Position numbers and translations under genes: made by a program
From: Paludibacter sp. UBA5753
Lineage (GTDB): Bacteria > Bacteroidota > Bacteroidia > Bacteroidales > Paludibacteraceae
Direction: 5' to 3'
NCBI GenBank assembly: GCA_002427615.1
Contig: DIFH01000105.1
Span: 1 to 23,408 of the forward strand
Length of the DNA: 23,408 bases
Notes under the pieces: generated by a model
The model's input: only the letters and a program-made list of their open reading frames with translations
Told to the model about the DNA's origin: nothing
Database searches by the model: none
Shown: positions 8,195 through 15,156 of the stretch, one piece after another
Layout: each line of letters opens with the position of its first letter
How positions within the stretch are numbered: the first letter of the stretch is position 1

Positions 8195-9106
8195 TTAGGC
8201 CAGAATACACGCCATGGCAATACTGTAAAATTTAGACTGAACGCTTTCGCTGCGCGAAGTCAATACGACGGGTTTTTCGGTTCCCTGCAACAATCCGCCC
8301 ATCTCGGCGCCACCAAAAAGTGAAACTCCTTTATAAAAACAATTGGCGCTTTCAAAATTTGGGAAAATCAAGATGTCGGCATCGCCAAGCACAGGAGTAG
8401 GCACTTTTTTAATCCCTCCACGTTCGCTGTCAAGAGCAAGAAAAATATCCAGTGGCCCATCCATAATTACATTTCCGAATTCACCTTTGCGCCATTCATC
8501 CATAATATCGAGATAATCCTGCATATACTGAATTTTCGGATTAGCCACTTCGGTAGCATGAATCAATGCCACTTTGGGTTTGGAAATGCCGAATTTATTA
8601 GCCGTAGCAATGGCATATTTTATCATGGCTGTCCGCTGATGCAGATTGGGCGAAGGAATTACAACCGGATCGGAGAAGAAAAGTAATTTGTGGTATCCGG
8701 GAATCTCCAGGGCTGCATTGTAAGTCATTACATTTCCGGGAGTGAACAATCCTTTTTCCTTATCCAGGATAGCACGCAAAATCACGTCCGTGTTCACCAA
8801 ACCTTTCATAAGGATGTCGGCTTCGCCCGACTTTACCATACGAACCGCTTCGAGGGTGGCTTCCTTTACTTCAGGAATATCGATAATATGAATAAAAGGA
8901 GATAATGTATGCTCTTCGAATAAATAGGGGGATTCAATAGCCGCCACATCGCCGATCAAATAAGCTTCCACAATTCCTGCCTCTACAGCCATTAACACAG
9001 CATCCAAGGTGTGTGAGTCCACGGCATTAGCTACGGCTAAACGTTTACGGCTATTCACACTTTGCAAATGTGCAGTCAGTTCGGCAAATGAAGAAATTGA
9101 GCTCAT
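8195..9106 (-). CDS. ptb: Phosphate butyryltransferase family protein
   Basis: Cytoplasmic acyltransferase of the PTA/PTB family, converting butyryl-CoA (or a related acyl-CoA) and phosphate to acyl-phosphate and CoA, the step before ATP formation by an acyl kinase. The 303-aa length fits Ptb (about 300) rather than long Pta enzymes. Family signatures seen: GEADILMKGLVNTD, FTPGNVMTYNAALEIPGY, LFFSDPVVIPSPNL, VALIHATEVANPKI, GNVIMDGPLDIFLALD, DADILIFPNFESANCFYK and FGGAEMGGLLQGTEKPVVL. The substrate may be branched or other short acyl-CoA. No butyrate kinase gene is next to it on either side. Its ATG (9104-9106) lies only nine bases from the target duplication of the miniature element at 9124-9480, and a good promoter lies on the far side of that element. 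Confidence 0.92.
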   Translation of the reverse strand: MSSISSFAELTAHLQSVNSRKRLAVANAVDSHTLDAVLMAVEAGIVEAYLIGDVAAIESPYLFEEHTLSPFIHIIDIPEVKEATLEAVRMVKSGEADILMKGLVNTDVILRAILDKEKGLFTPGNVMTYNAALEIPGYHKLLFFSDPVVIPSPNLHQRTAMIKYAIATANKFGISKPKVALIHATEVANPKIQYMQDYLDIMDEWRKGEFGNVIMDGPLDIFLALDSERGGIKKVPTPVLGDADILIFPNFESANCFYKGVSLFGGAEMGGLLQGTEKPVVLTSRSESVQSKFYSIAMACILA

Positions 9107-9123
9107 ATATCGAATAAATTATC

Positions 9124-9480
9124 GATGGCGTTTTGAAAAGTATGATACAATAAAGTCTTATTAACAGGCATACTATAACAGTATTAGGCGATAATTTAGT
9201 TTTTATTATTCTTGATAAGTAGTGTCATAAAGAAAACCCTGTGTTTGATAAGAAAACGTCAAGATCAAGGCTCACGAAGCAGCAAAAACTACTCATCCCG
9301 CCTTGGCGGGACTCCGTGTTTTTGCTGCGAGTACAACGCAGAGATTGGCGTTTTCTTGCAAACACTAAGTATGAATAAATGGGTTTACAGTGTAGCTATA
9401 CATCCTATTTCAATAGTATTATTCATTTTATTATATTGATATTCAACTGATAATACTATCATGCTTTTTGTATCACCGCC
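9124..9480 (+). mobile_element. Miniature inverted-repeat element, copy 2 (8-bp TSD, carries a nested insertion)
   Basis: This is the same element as 3926-4123, in the same orientation relative to the minus-strand gene beside it. It is flanked by the perfect 8-bp direct repeat AAATTATC (9116-9123 and 9481-9488), which differs from the duplication at copy 1, as expected for an independent insertion. The ends read GATGGCGTTTTGAAAAG and, on the right, GTATCACCGCC. Removing the nested insertion (9221-9365 plus a duplicated TAAGT) leaves 207 bp that align end to end with copy 1. Its left end lies 17 bases from the ptb start codon, so it occupies what should be the ptb leader. The small ORF across it is not a gene. 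Confidence 0.85.
9221..9365. mobile_element. Nested palindromic insertion (about 145 bp, 5-bp TSD)
   Basis: Extra DNA inside copy 2, absent from copy 1. Direct repeats TAAGT flank it (9216-9220 and 9366-9370), and copy 1 has a single TAAGT at the matching site (4009-4013). The insertion folds into a long hairpin: outer arms 9241-9262 and 9345-9365 (GTGTTTG..AAGAAAACG type, few mismatches), a perfect 11-bp stem GCAGCAAAAAC (9279-9289) with GTTTTTGCTGC (9318-9328), and an apical TCCCGCC/GGCGGGA palindrome (9296-9311). The leftmost 20 bases (AGTGTCATAAAGAAAAC and so on) look like a degenerate second copy of the left outer arm. No coding potential. Boundaries are uncertain by a base or two (a 4-bp AAGT duplication is also possible). 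Confidence 0.75.
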
Positions 9481-9498
9481 AAATTATCTAATACAGGA

Positions 9499-9529
9499 CA
9501 AATATAACTATATTTTTTTAGCGCCGCAA
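9499..9529 (-). promoter_or_regulatory. Likely original ptb promoter, now separated by the element
   Basis: On the minus strand, TTG (from 9529-9527, in GTTGC) is followed after 20 bases by TATATTTG (9506-9499), a full match to the Bacteroidetes -33/-7 pattern with normal spacing. Transcription would start near 9492 and run leftward through the miniature element into ptb. Without the 365 bp of element plus one target copy, the leader would be about 20 bases; with it, about 385 bases. Confidence 0.55.
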
Positions 9530-9769
9530 CTCTTTTAATCCATGGAAATGCACTTATTAACGCTTTGTTTTTCATGTTTTTACTGTTGTCTTAAAAGTTG
9601 ATTCGATTTGCTTTTTAAATATTTGTTTTTAGTTGAAAAATGATTTTTTTTATATCAATCTATCACTTCAGAAAAAGATGTTTTTTTGAAATTTTTTTTG
9701 AAAATACATACAATCATTTAATTTTAACCAAAAAGAAAAGTTCATCTCTTTTATCATAAAATTTCTTTG

Positions 9770-9777
9770 TATCTTTG
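9770..9777 (+). promoter_or_regulatory. Putative -7 box for the DUF2723-deacetylase operon
   Basis: TATCTTTG matches TAnnTTTG, 56 bases before the ATG at 9834, giving a leader of about 50 bases. The -33 region is T-rich but has no clean TTTG at the ideal spacing. Confidence 0.45.
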
Positions 9778-9833
9778 AACGCTTTTTATTGAAAATAATG
9801 GATTAAGCCAATAATAATTTTATTTATTACTTC

Positions 9834-12800
9834 ATGAAACGATTCAAATTACTGAACAACATTTTCGGTTGGGTAGCATTTGCTATTGCTGCAGCCACTT
9901 ACTTACTCACAATGGAGCCTACTGCCAGTTTTTGGGATTGTGGCGAATTTATTTCAACGGCATATAAGTTAGATGTAGGTCACCCTCCCGGAGCGCCATT
10001 TTTCATGTTAACGGGTCGCTTTTTCTCTCTTTTTGCTTCCGATCCTACACAGGTTGCCATAATGATTAATACTTTGTCGGCGTTGGCAAGCGCTTTTACC
10101 ATTCTGTTTCTTTTTTGGACGATCACCCATTTAGCCCGCAAAGTGGTGGCAAAAAAGGAAGAAGAATACACTTTAGCCAACATCATCGGCATTCTGGGTT
10201 CGGGGATGGTTGGAGCTTTGGCTTATACATTTTCGGATACATTCTGGTTTTCGGCAGTCGAGGGCGAAGTATATGCATATTCATCGCTGTTTACGGCGGT
10301 GGTTTTCTGGGCAATTCTAAAATGGGAACGCGTTGCCGACCGTCCTGGTTCGGACCGTTGGTTAATTCTGATTGCCTATTTAATGGGGTTATCCATTGGT
10401 GTTCACTTGCTCAACCTGTTGGCTATTCCCGCTATTGTGCTGGTATATTATTTTCGCAATTACAAACCATCGACCAAAGGCGTTATGATGGCTATGCTCG
10501 CATCCGTTGTCATTCTCGGCGTTGTGCTTTACGGCATTATACCGGGTTTTGTTGAAGTGGCAAGCTGGTTTGAATTGTTGTTTGTAAATGCTCTTGGAAT
10601 GCCGTTCAACACCGGTTTATATATTTATATATTGCTTACAATTGCCGTTTTGGTCTGGGGTTTGTACGAGTCGTACACCGAGAAAAATTACAAGCGCATA
10701 GCTGCATCTTTCATTCTTGCAGTTTCGATGGTGGGCATCCCTTTTTTCGGATCGCATATTATTCTCGGCATATTGATCATAATCGGGATAAGTTTATTTT
10801 TTTATTACAAAAAGGAAAAAATCAATACCCGTTGGCTTAACACCGCTTTAGCCATGATAACCGTAGTTTTAATCGGTTATTCATCCTACACGGTCATTGT
10901 GATTCGTTCGGCGGCCAATCCACCTATGGATCAAAACTCCCCCGACAATGTTTTTGCCCTGAAATATTACCTCAACCGAGAGCAATACGGCGATCGTCCG
11001 TTGTTTTACGGTTCGGTTTACAATGCGCCCGTCAAACTGCGCGTTGAAGGAAATATGTGTGTGCCCGAAGAAAAAAAGGGAGAAGCGCAATATGCTCCGA
11101 AACCCAAAACGTCGGCAAACGAAAAAGATAAGTATTTCATAACCGGGTATAAAACCGATTATAAAATGGACGAACGTTTCGATATGTTGTTCCCGCGTAT
11201 GTACAGTTCAACGCCATCGCATGTCGAAGCTTATAAAACATGGGGAAACATTACCGGCGAACCGATTACATTTGATTATTGCGGACAACAAAAAACGGAA
11301 ATTAAACCCACTTTTGGCGAAAATCTTCGCTTTTTCTTCGATTACCAGGTTCGCTTTATGTATTTGCGGTATTTTATGTGGAACTTCAGCGGACGCCAGA
11401 ACGACATACAAGGTAATGGTGAAATTGACCATGGTAACTGGATTACCGGAATTAACTTTATCGACAAATGGCTGGTGGGCGACCAAACTAAATTACCCAG
11501 TGAATTAGCCGAGAATAAAGGTCGCAATACCTATTTCATGTTACCTTTGTTATTGGGTATTTTCGGAATTTTATTCCTTATTTATAACGGGAAAGAAGGG
11601 AAACACGGTTTCTGGATTACTGCCTTATTATTTGTGCTTACAGGTCTTGCCATCGTGGTTTATCTGAATCAAACGCCTTACCAGCCGCGTGAACGCGATT
11701 ACGCGTATGCCGGCTCGTTCTATGCTTTCAGTATTTGGATAGGACTTGGTGTTTTGGGGATTATGAAAGCTATTGACAAATATATTCCAAAAGCTCCAAA
11801 AGTTATAATTGCATCGGTAGTTACCATCCTGGCTCTTGGAGTTCCCATGTTAATGGCTACTGAAAACTGGGACGACCACGACAGGAGCAATCGTTATGTA
11901 GCTCGTGATTTTGGCGGAAATTATTTAGCTTCGTTAAAACCTAATGCCATTATTTTCTCGAATGGCGATAACGATACTTTCCCGCTTTGGTACAATCAGG
12001 AAGTGGAAGGCAAGCGTACCGATGTACGCGTTTGTAACCTCAGTTACCTGCAAACCGACTGGTACATCGACCAAATGAAACGCGGCGCTTATAAATCGGC
12101 TCCACTCCCTATTTCGTGGGAACCCAAAGATTATGTGGTGGGTAAAAACGAAGTGCTTTGGGTGGAAGACTTGGTAAAAGAGCCTTTGGATATGAAAACT
12201 GCCTTCGATTTCATCTTATCTGACGATCCGGCAACTAAAACAAACGGTGAATCCTTTATTCCTTCAAAGCAATTGTTCTTGCCTGTTGATGCAAATCAGG
12301 TAGTTAAGACCGGAACTCTGGCGCCCGAAAGAGCCGCTGAAATTGTCCCGCGAATGAATATTGATTTAACGCAACGCAGATTGACCAAAAGTGAATTGAT
12401 GATACTCGAAATGCTGAAAACCAACAATTGGGAACGGCCCATTTATTTTGCCGTTACGGTTGGCGACGATTATTATCTGGGACTGAACGATTATTTCGAG
12501 CTTACAGGTTTGGCATATCAGATTTTACCTGTTGGTGTGAAAGGCGCAGGACCTCAGGTTAACACCAAAGAAATGTACGAAAACATGATGACTAAATTCC
12601 GGTATGGCAATATAAGTGACCCGAAAGTGTATTTAGATGAAAATACGCTGCGCATGTGCCGTACACACCGCATGATGTTCTCGCAACTTGTAGCGGGTTT
12701 ATACAATGAAGGCGATTCTGTAAAAGCCCTGAAAGCCCTGAATTATTGCGAAAAAATGATTCCGGGAGCTACTGTTCGTCACGATTATGTTTCCACCATG

Positions 12801-13061
12801 TTGGCTGAATATTATTACAAACTGGGTGAAACTCGAAAGGGCGATGCCATTATGGATGCCGTGGCCAAGGATTGCGTTGAAAACCTGGAATGGTATTACA
12901 GCTTGACAACTTCACAACGCAACAGCGTTACTAACAGGATCGGACACAATTTAGCCGTTTTGAATCAGGTACTTCGTATTTGCGACCAGGAGAATCAGAA
13001 AACGATCCTGGATAAATATTTACCAGTATATATGAAATATACCAAAAACGTTGATAGGTAG
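9834..13061 (+). CDS. DUF2723 membrane protein (GT117-like glycosyltransferase)
   Basis: A 1075-aa multi-pass inner-membrane protein. The N-terminus (about 10-345) has some ten hydrophobic segments and the DUF2723 signature: MEPTASFWDCGEFISTAYKL at 27-46 with D35 and E38, then GHPPGAPFF. An acidic residue in the first outside loop is typical of GT-C enzymes that use lipid-linked sugars. A large soluble region follows (about 345-560), then a second membrane block (565-680) with YQPRERDYAYAGSFYAF, and a C-terminal soluble region with AIIFSNGDNDTFPLWY and a helical, perhaps TPR-like end. DUF2723 includes human TMEM260, a protein O-mannosyltransferase placed in CAZy GT117; a role in protein O-glycosylation is therefore plausible here but not shown. 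The next gene begins at the base after its TAG stop, implying translational coupling. Confidence 0.93.
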   Translation: MKRFKLLNNIFGWVAFAIAAATYLLTMEPTASFWDCGEFISTAYKLDVGHPPGAPFFMLTGRFFSLFASDPTQVAIMINTLSALASAFTILFLFWTITHLARKVVAKKEEEYTLANIIGILGSGMVGALAYTFSDTFWFSAVEGEVYAYSSLFTAVVFWAILKWERVADRPGSDRWLILIAYLMGLSIGVHLLNLLAIPAIVLVYYFRNYKPSTKGVMMAMLASVVILGVVLYGIIPGFVEVASWFELLFVNALGMPFNTGLYIYILLTIAVLVWGLYESYTEKNYKRIAASFILAVSMVGIPFFGSHIILGILIIIGISLFFYYKKEKINTRWLNTALAMITVVLIGYSSYTVIVIRSAANPPMDQNSPDNVFALKYYLNREQYGDRPLFYGSVYNAPVKLRVEGNMCVPEEKKGEAQYAPKPKTSANEKDKYFITGYKTDYKMDERFDMLFPRMYSSTPSHVEAYKTWGNITGEPITFDYCGQQKTEIKPTFGENLRFFFDYQVRFMYLRYFMWNFSGRQNDIQGNGEIDHGNWITGINFIDKWLVGDQTKLPSELAENKGRNTYFMLPLLLGIFGILFLIYNGKEGKHGFWITALLFVLTGLAIVVYLNQTPYQPRERDYAYAGSFYAFSIWIGLGVLGIMKAIDKYIPKAPKVIIASVVTILALGVPMLMATENWDDHDRSNRYVARDFGGNYLASLKPNAIIFSNGDNDTFPLWYNQEVEGKRTDVRVCNLSYLQTDWYIDQMKRGAYKSAPLPISWEPKDYVVGKNEVLWVEDLVKEPLDMKTAFDFILSDDPATKTNGESFIPSKQLFLPVDANQVVKTGTLAPERAAEIVPRMNIDLTQRRLTKSELMILEMLKTNNWERPIYFAVTVGDDYYLGLNDYFELTGLAYQILPVGVKGAGPQVNTKEMYENMMTKFRYGNISDPKVYLDENTLRMCRTHRMMFSQLVAGLYNEGDSVKALKALNYCEKMIPGATVRHDYVSTMLAEYYYKLGETRKGDAIMDAVAKDCVENLEWYYSLTTSQRNSVTNRIGHNLAVLNQVLRICDQENQKTILDKYLPVYMKYTKNVDR

Positions 13062-13667
13062 ATGAATGTGCAGTTTCCCCGTATATTCCGGCCGTTCTTT
13101 GGCAAAACTATCTGGCGCAAAACACCATCGGAGAAAGTGATTTATCTCACTTTCGACGATGGCCCCGTGCCTGAAGTAACGCCGCAGGTGCTTGACATTC
13201 TCGATCAATATAACTGGAAAGCCACATTTTTTTGCGTGGGTGAGAATGTTCAAAAGTACCCCGAACTTTACAACGAGATTTTACAACGAGGTCACAAAAC
13301 GGGGAATCACAGTTTCAACCATCTGAAAGGATTCAACCACACCACAGGGGAATACGTGGACAATGTAAATAAGGCTTCGGAATATATCGATAGTAAATTA
13401 TTCCGGCCGCCTTACGGAAGGATTACAAAACAGCAAATCAACGCATTAAAAGATAATTATCAGATTATTATGTGGGATTTAATCACATACGATTATGATA
13501 ATAAACTTTCTGCAGAACAGGTTTTCGGTAATGTGAAACGTAATTTGCGTAAAGGATCTATCGTTGTATTTCACGATTCGGTAAAAGCCAAAGGAAATGT
13601 GTTGACCGTTTTGCCAAAGGCTATCGAGTTTTGGCAAGAGAAAGGATATAGATTTGGAGCGCTGTAA
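13062..13667 (+). CDS. Polysaccharide deacetylase (NodB domain, CE4)
   Basis: A 201-aa protein that is almost entirely one NodB/CE4 domain, removing N-acetyl groups from an amino-sugar polymer or precursor with a divalent metal. Motifs: TFDDGP (30-35; the first Asp is the likely base and the second a metal ligand), GNHSFNH (81-87, metal ligands His83 and His87), RPPYGR (115-120), WDL (138-140), and FHDS (170-173) with His171. There is no signal peptide, so it acts in the cytoplasm, at the membrane, or is exported otherwise. Its ATG touches the TAG stop of the DUF2723 gene with no gap, so the two are very likely made from one message. The true substrate (peptidoglycan, a glycolipid, an O-glycan precursor) is unknown; coupling to a GT-C transferase favours glycan modification. 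Confidence 0.93.
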   Translation: MNVQFPRIFRPFFGKTIWRKTPSEKVIYLTFDDGPVPEVTPQVLDILDQYNWKATFFCVGENVQKYPELYNEILQRGHKTGNHSFNHLKGFNHTTGEYVDNVNKASEYIDSKLFRPPYGRITKQQINALKDNYQIIMWDLITYDYDNKLSAEQVFGNVKRNLRKGSIVVFHDSVKAKGNVLTVLPKAIEFWQEKGYRFGAL

Positions 13668-13777
13668 GTTTATGAAGTTTAAGTTGTAATTACAAAACAC
13701 TTAAAATGATGAATTATCTAATTTGTCCGAAGAAATTTCCAAAATGTTACCCTGTCTGATAAAAACATTGTAGTTGT

Positions 13778-13806
13778 CAACTTTCAACTTTTATCAACTT
13801 CAAACT
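13778..13806 (+). repeat. Degenerate CAACTTT simple repeat before the DUF2851 gene
   Basis: The unit CAACTTT occurs twice in tandem (13778-13791), followed by CAACTT and CAAACT variants, ending two bases before the ATG at 13809. The same 7-bp unit, in another phase (ACTTTCA), precedes rnfG at 21254-21277. Confidence 0.6.
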
Positions 13807-13808
13807 CA

Positions 13809-15074
13809 ATGAAAGAATCTATTTTACACTACATCTGGCAACAGAAATTATTTACCGCTCATTCACTTCACACAACTGAAGATGAAGCTGTGGAGGTGAT
13901 TGATGTAGGAAAGTTGAATACCGATGCAGGCCCCGACTTTTTTAATGCAAAAGTTCGTATCGGCAATACGCTTTGGGCCGGCAATGTTGAAATTCATACG
14001 CGGGCGAGCGAATGGTACAAACATAATCATCAGCATGATAAGGCTTACGATAGCGTTATTCTTCATGTGGTGAAATATGCCGACGCGTCGGTCTCGCGAA
14101 GCGATGGAGAAAAAATTCCCCAATTAGAACTTGTTTATCCGGTTCGCATCGAGGAAAATTACGAAAAATTAATTAGCGGGCAAAAATGGATTTCGTGTTC
14201 GGATAAAATAGCTGACATTCCGGCTATTTTTATTCAAAGTTGGGAAACTGCCTTGTTGACCGAAAGGTTGGAGCAGAAAATGAATGCCATTCAGCAATTG
14301 TTGAACGGGAACAATCAACATTGGGAAGAAGCGTTTTACATTATTCTGGCACGCAGTTTCGGATTTGGCGCCAACAGCCAGGCTTTCGAAATGCTGGCTA
14401 AATCGTTGCCGCTTACGGCTCTTGCAAAACACAAAAACCATCTTTTTCAGATTGAAGCTCTACTCTTCGGACAAGCCGGTTTTTTGGACGATGAACTCTT
14501 GGATGAATATGGACTTCAGTTGAAAAAGGAATACGATTTTCTGAAAATTAAATTCAGTCTTCGACCCATAAACGTTGAACAATGGAGGTTACTGCGTTTA
14601 AGACCTGATAATTTTCCACAGATCAGAATTGCCCAGTTTGCAGCTTTAATTCACGGTTCCACAAAATTATTTTCGCGTATTCTGGAGCGCCCTGAATTGG
14701 AGTATTTAAACGGGATATTGAAAACCGAACCTTCGGATTATTGGAAAACACATTATTTATTCGGACACGAAAGTCCGCAAAAATCGAAAAAATTAGGAAA
14801 AGATTCAATCAACAGCATATTAATCAATACGATAGTTCCTTTCCTGTTTTGTTACGCAACGCAAAAAGGCAATCAGGATTTAAAAGATAAATCAATACAA
14901 TTGCTTGAGCAAATTCCGGCTGAAAAAAACACTATCGTCATCGGGTGGCAAAATATCGGTTTAAAAGTTGAAAACGCTTTTGAATCACAGGCTTTATTAC
15001 AACTGAAAAAACGCTATTGCGACGAAAAGAAATGTTTACGTTGCCGGATTGGACATAAAGTGCTCACAATTTAG
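13809..15074 (+). CDS. DUF2851 family protein
   Basis: A 421-aa soluble protein matching my memory of DUF2851, a Bacteroidetes-centred family of unknown function. The conserved N-terminal block includes LHYIWQ (6-11), NTDAGPDFFNAKVRIG (37-52), WAGNVEIH (56-63), SEWYKHNHQHDKAY (67-80) and VILHVV (83-88). The spacing of D43, E61 and H63, with the His-rich stretch H72, H74, H76, D77, looks like a metal or nuclease-type active site (see findings). The rest is mostly helical. The C-terminus carries a CDEKKCLRC cluster (Cys-x4-Cys-x2-Cys) that could bind zinc. No signal peptide. The ATG at 13809 follows a simple repeat. A short palindrome follows directly after the TAG stop. It may be cotranscribed with the next gene. 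Confidence 0.88.
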   Translation: MKESILHYIWQQKLFTAHSLHTTEDEAVEVIDVGKLNTDAGPDFFNAKVRIGNTLWAGNVEIHTRASEWYKHNHQHDKAYDSVILHVVKYADASVSRSDGEKIPQLELVYPVRIEENYEKLISGQKWISCSDKIADIPAIFIQSWETALLTERLEQKMNAIQQLLNGNNQHWEEAFYIILARSFGFGANSQAFEMLAKSLPLTALAKHKNHLFQIEALLFGQAGFLDDELLDEYGLQLKKEYDFLKIKFSLRPINVEQWRLLRLRPDNFPQIRIAQFAALIHGSTKLFSRILERPELEYLNGILKTEPSDYWKTHYLFGHESPQKSKKLGKDSINSILINTIVPFLFCYATQKGNQDLKDKSIQLLEQIPAEKNTIVIGWQNIGLKVENAFESQALLQLKKRYCDEKKCLRCRIGHKVLTI

Positions 15075-15075
15075 C

Positions 15076-15092
15076 CCTGTCTGCCGCAGGCA
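15076..15092. repeat. Short palindrome CCTG..CTGCCG.CAGG, copy A
   Basis: CCTGTCTGCCGCAGGCA begins two bases past the DUF2851 stop and forms small GC-rich hairpins (for example TGCC-GCA-GGCA, 15082-15092). It aligns with the palindrome at 20148-20163, differing by one substitution and one missing base in the first 16 positions, which suggests one family of short mobile or dispersed palindromes. Confidence 0.55.
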
Positions 15093-15156
15093 ATTTGTTG
15101 GAATAAAACAGCCTATACTTTGATCTTTATACACTTTACAAACTTCACGTACTATA

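Larger units (their letters stand above)
9489..9833. other. Gene-free spacer before the DUF2723 gene
   Basis: This 345-base very AT-rich stretch holds the probable ptb promoter at its left end (minus strand) and the probable DUF2723 promoter at 9770-9777 (plus strand). Several long T-runs (around 9510-9519, 9647-9655, 9680-9708) break all frames. I see no conserved RNA structure or coding region in it, though a small RNA cannot be excluded. Confidence 0.5.

Noticed and set aside
9212..9439. A 75-codon plus-strand ORF across copy 2 of the miniature element
   Set aside because: It runs through the nested palindromic insertion and both element parts; copy 1 has no equivalent frame, and the composition is that of hairpin DNA, not of a protein.
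10115..10555. A 146-codon plus-strand ORF inside the DUF2723 gene in another frame
   Set aside because: It overlaps the intact, well-supported DUF2723 frame entirely and has no independent features.
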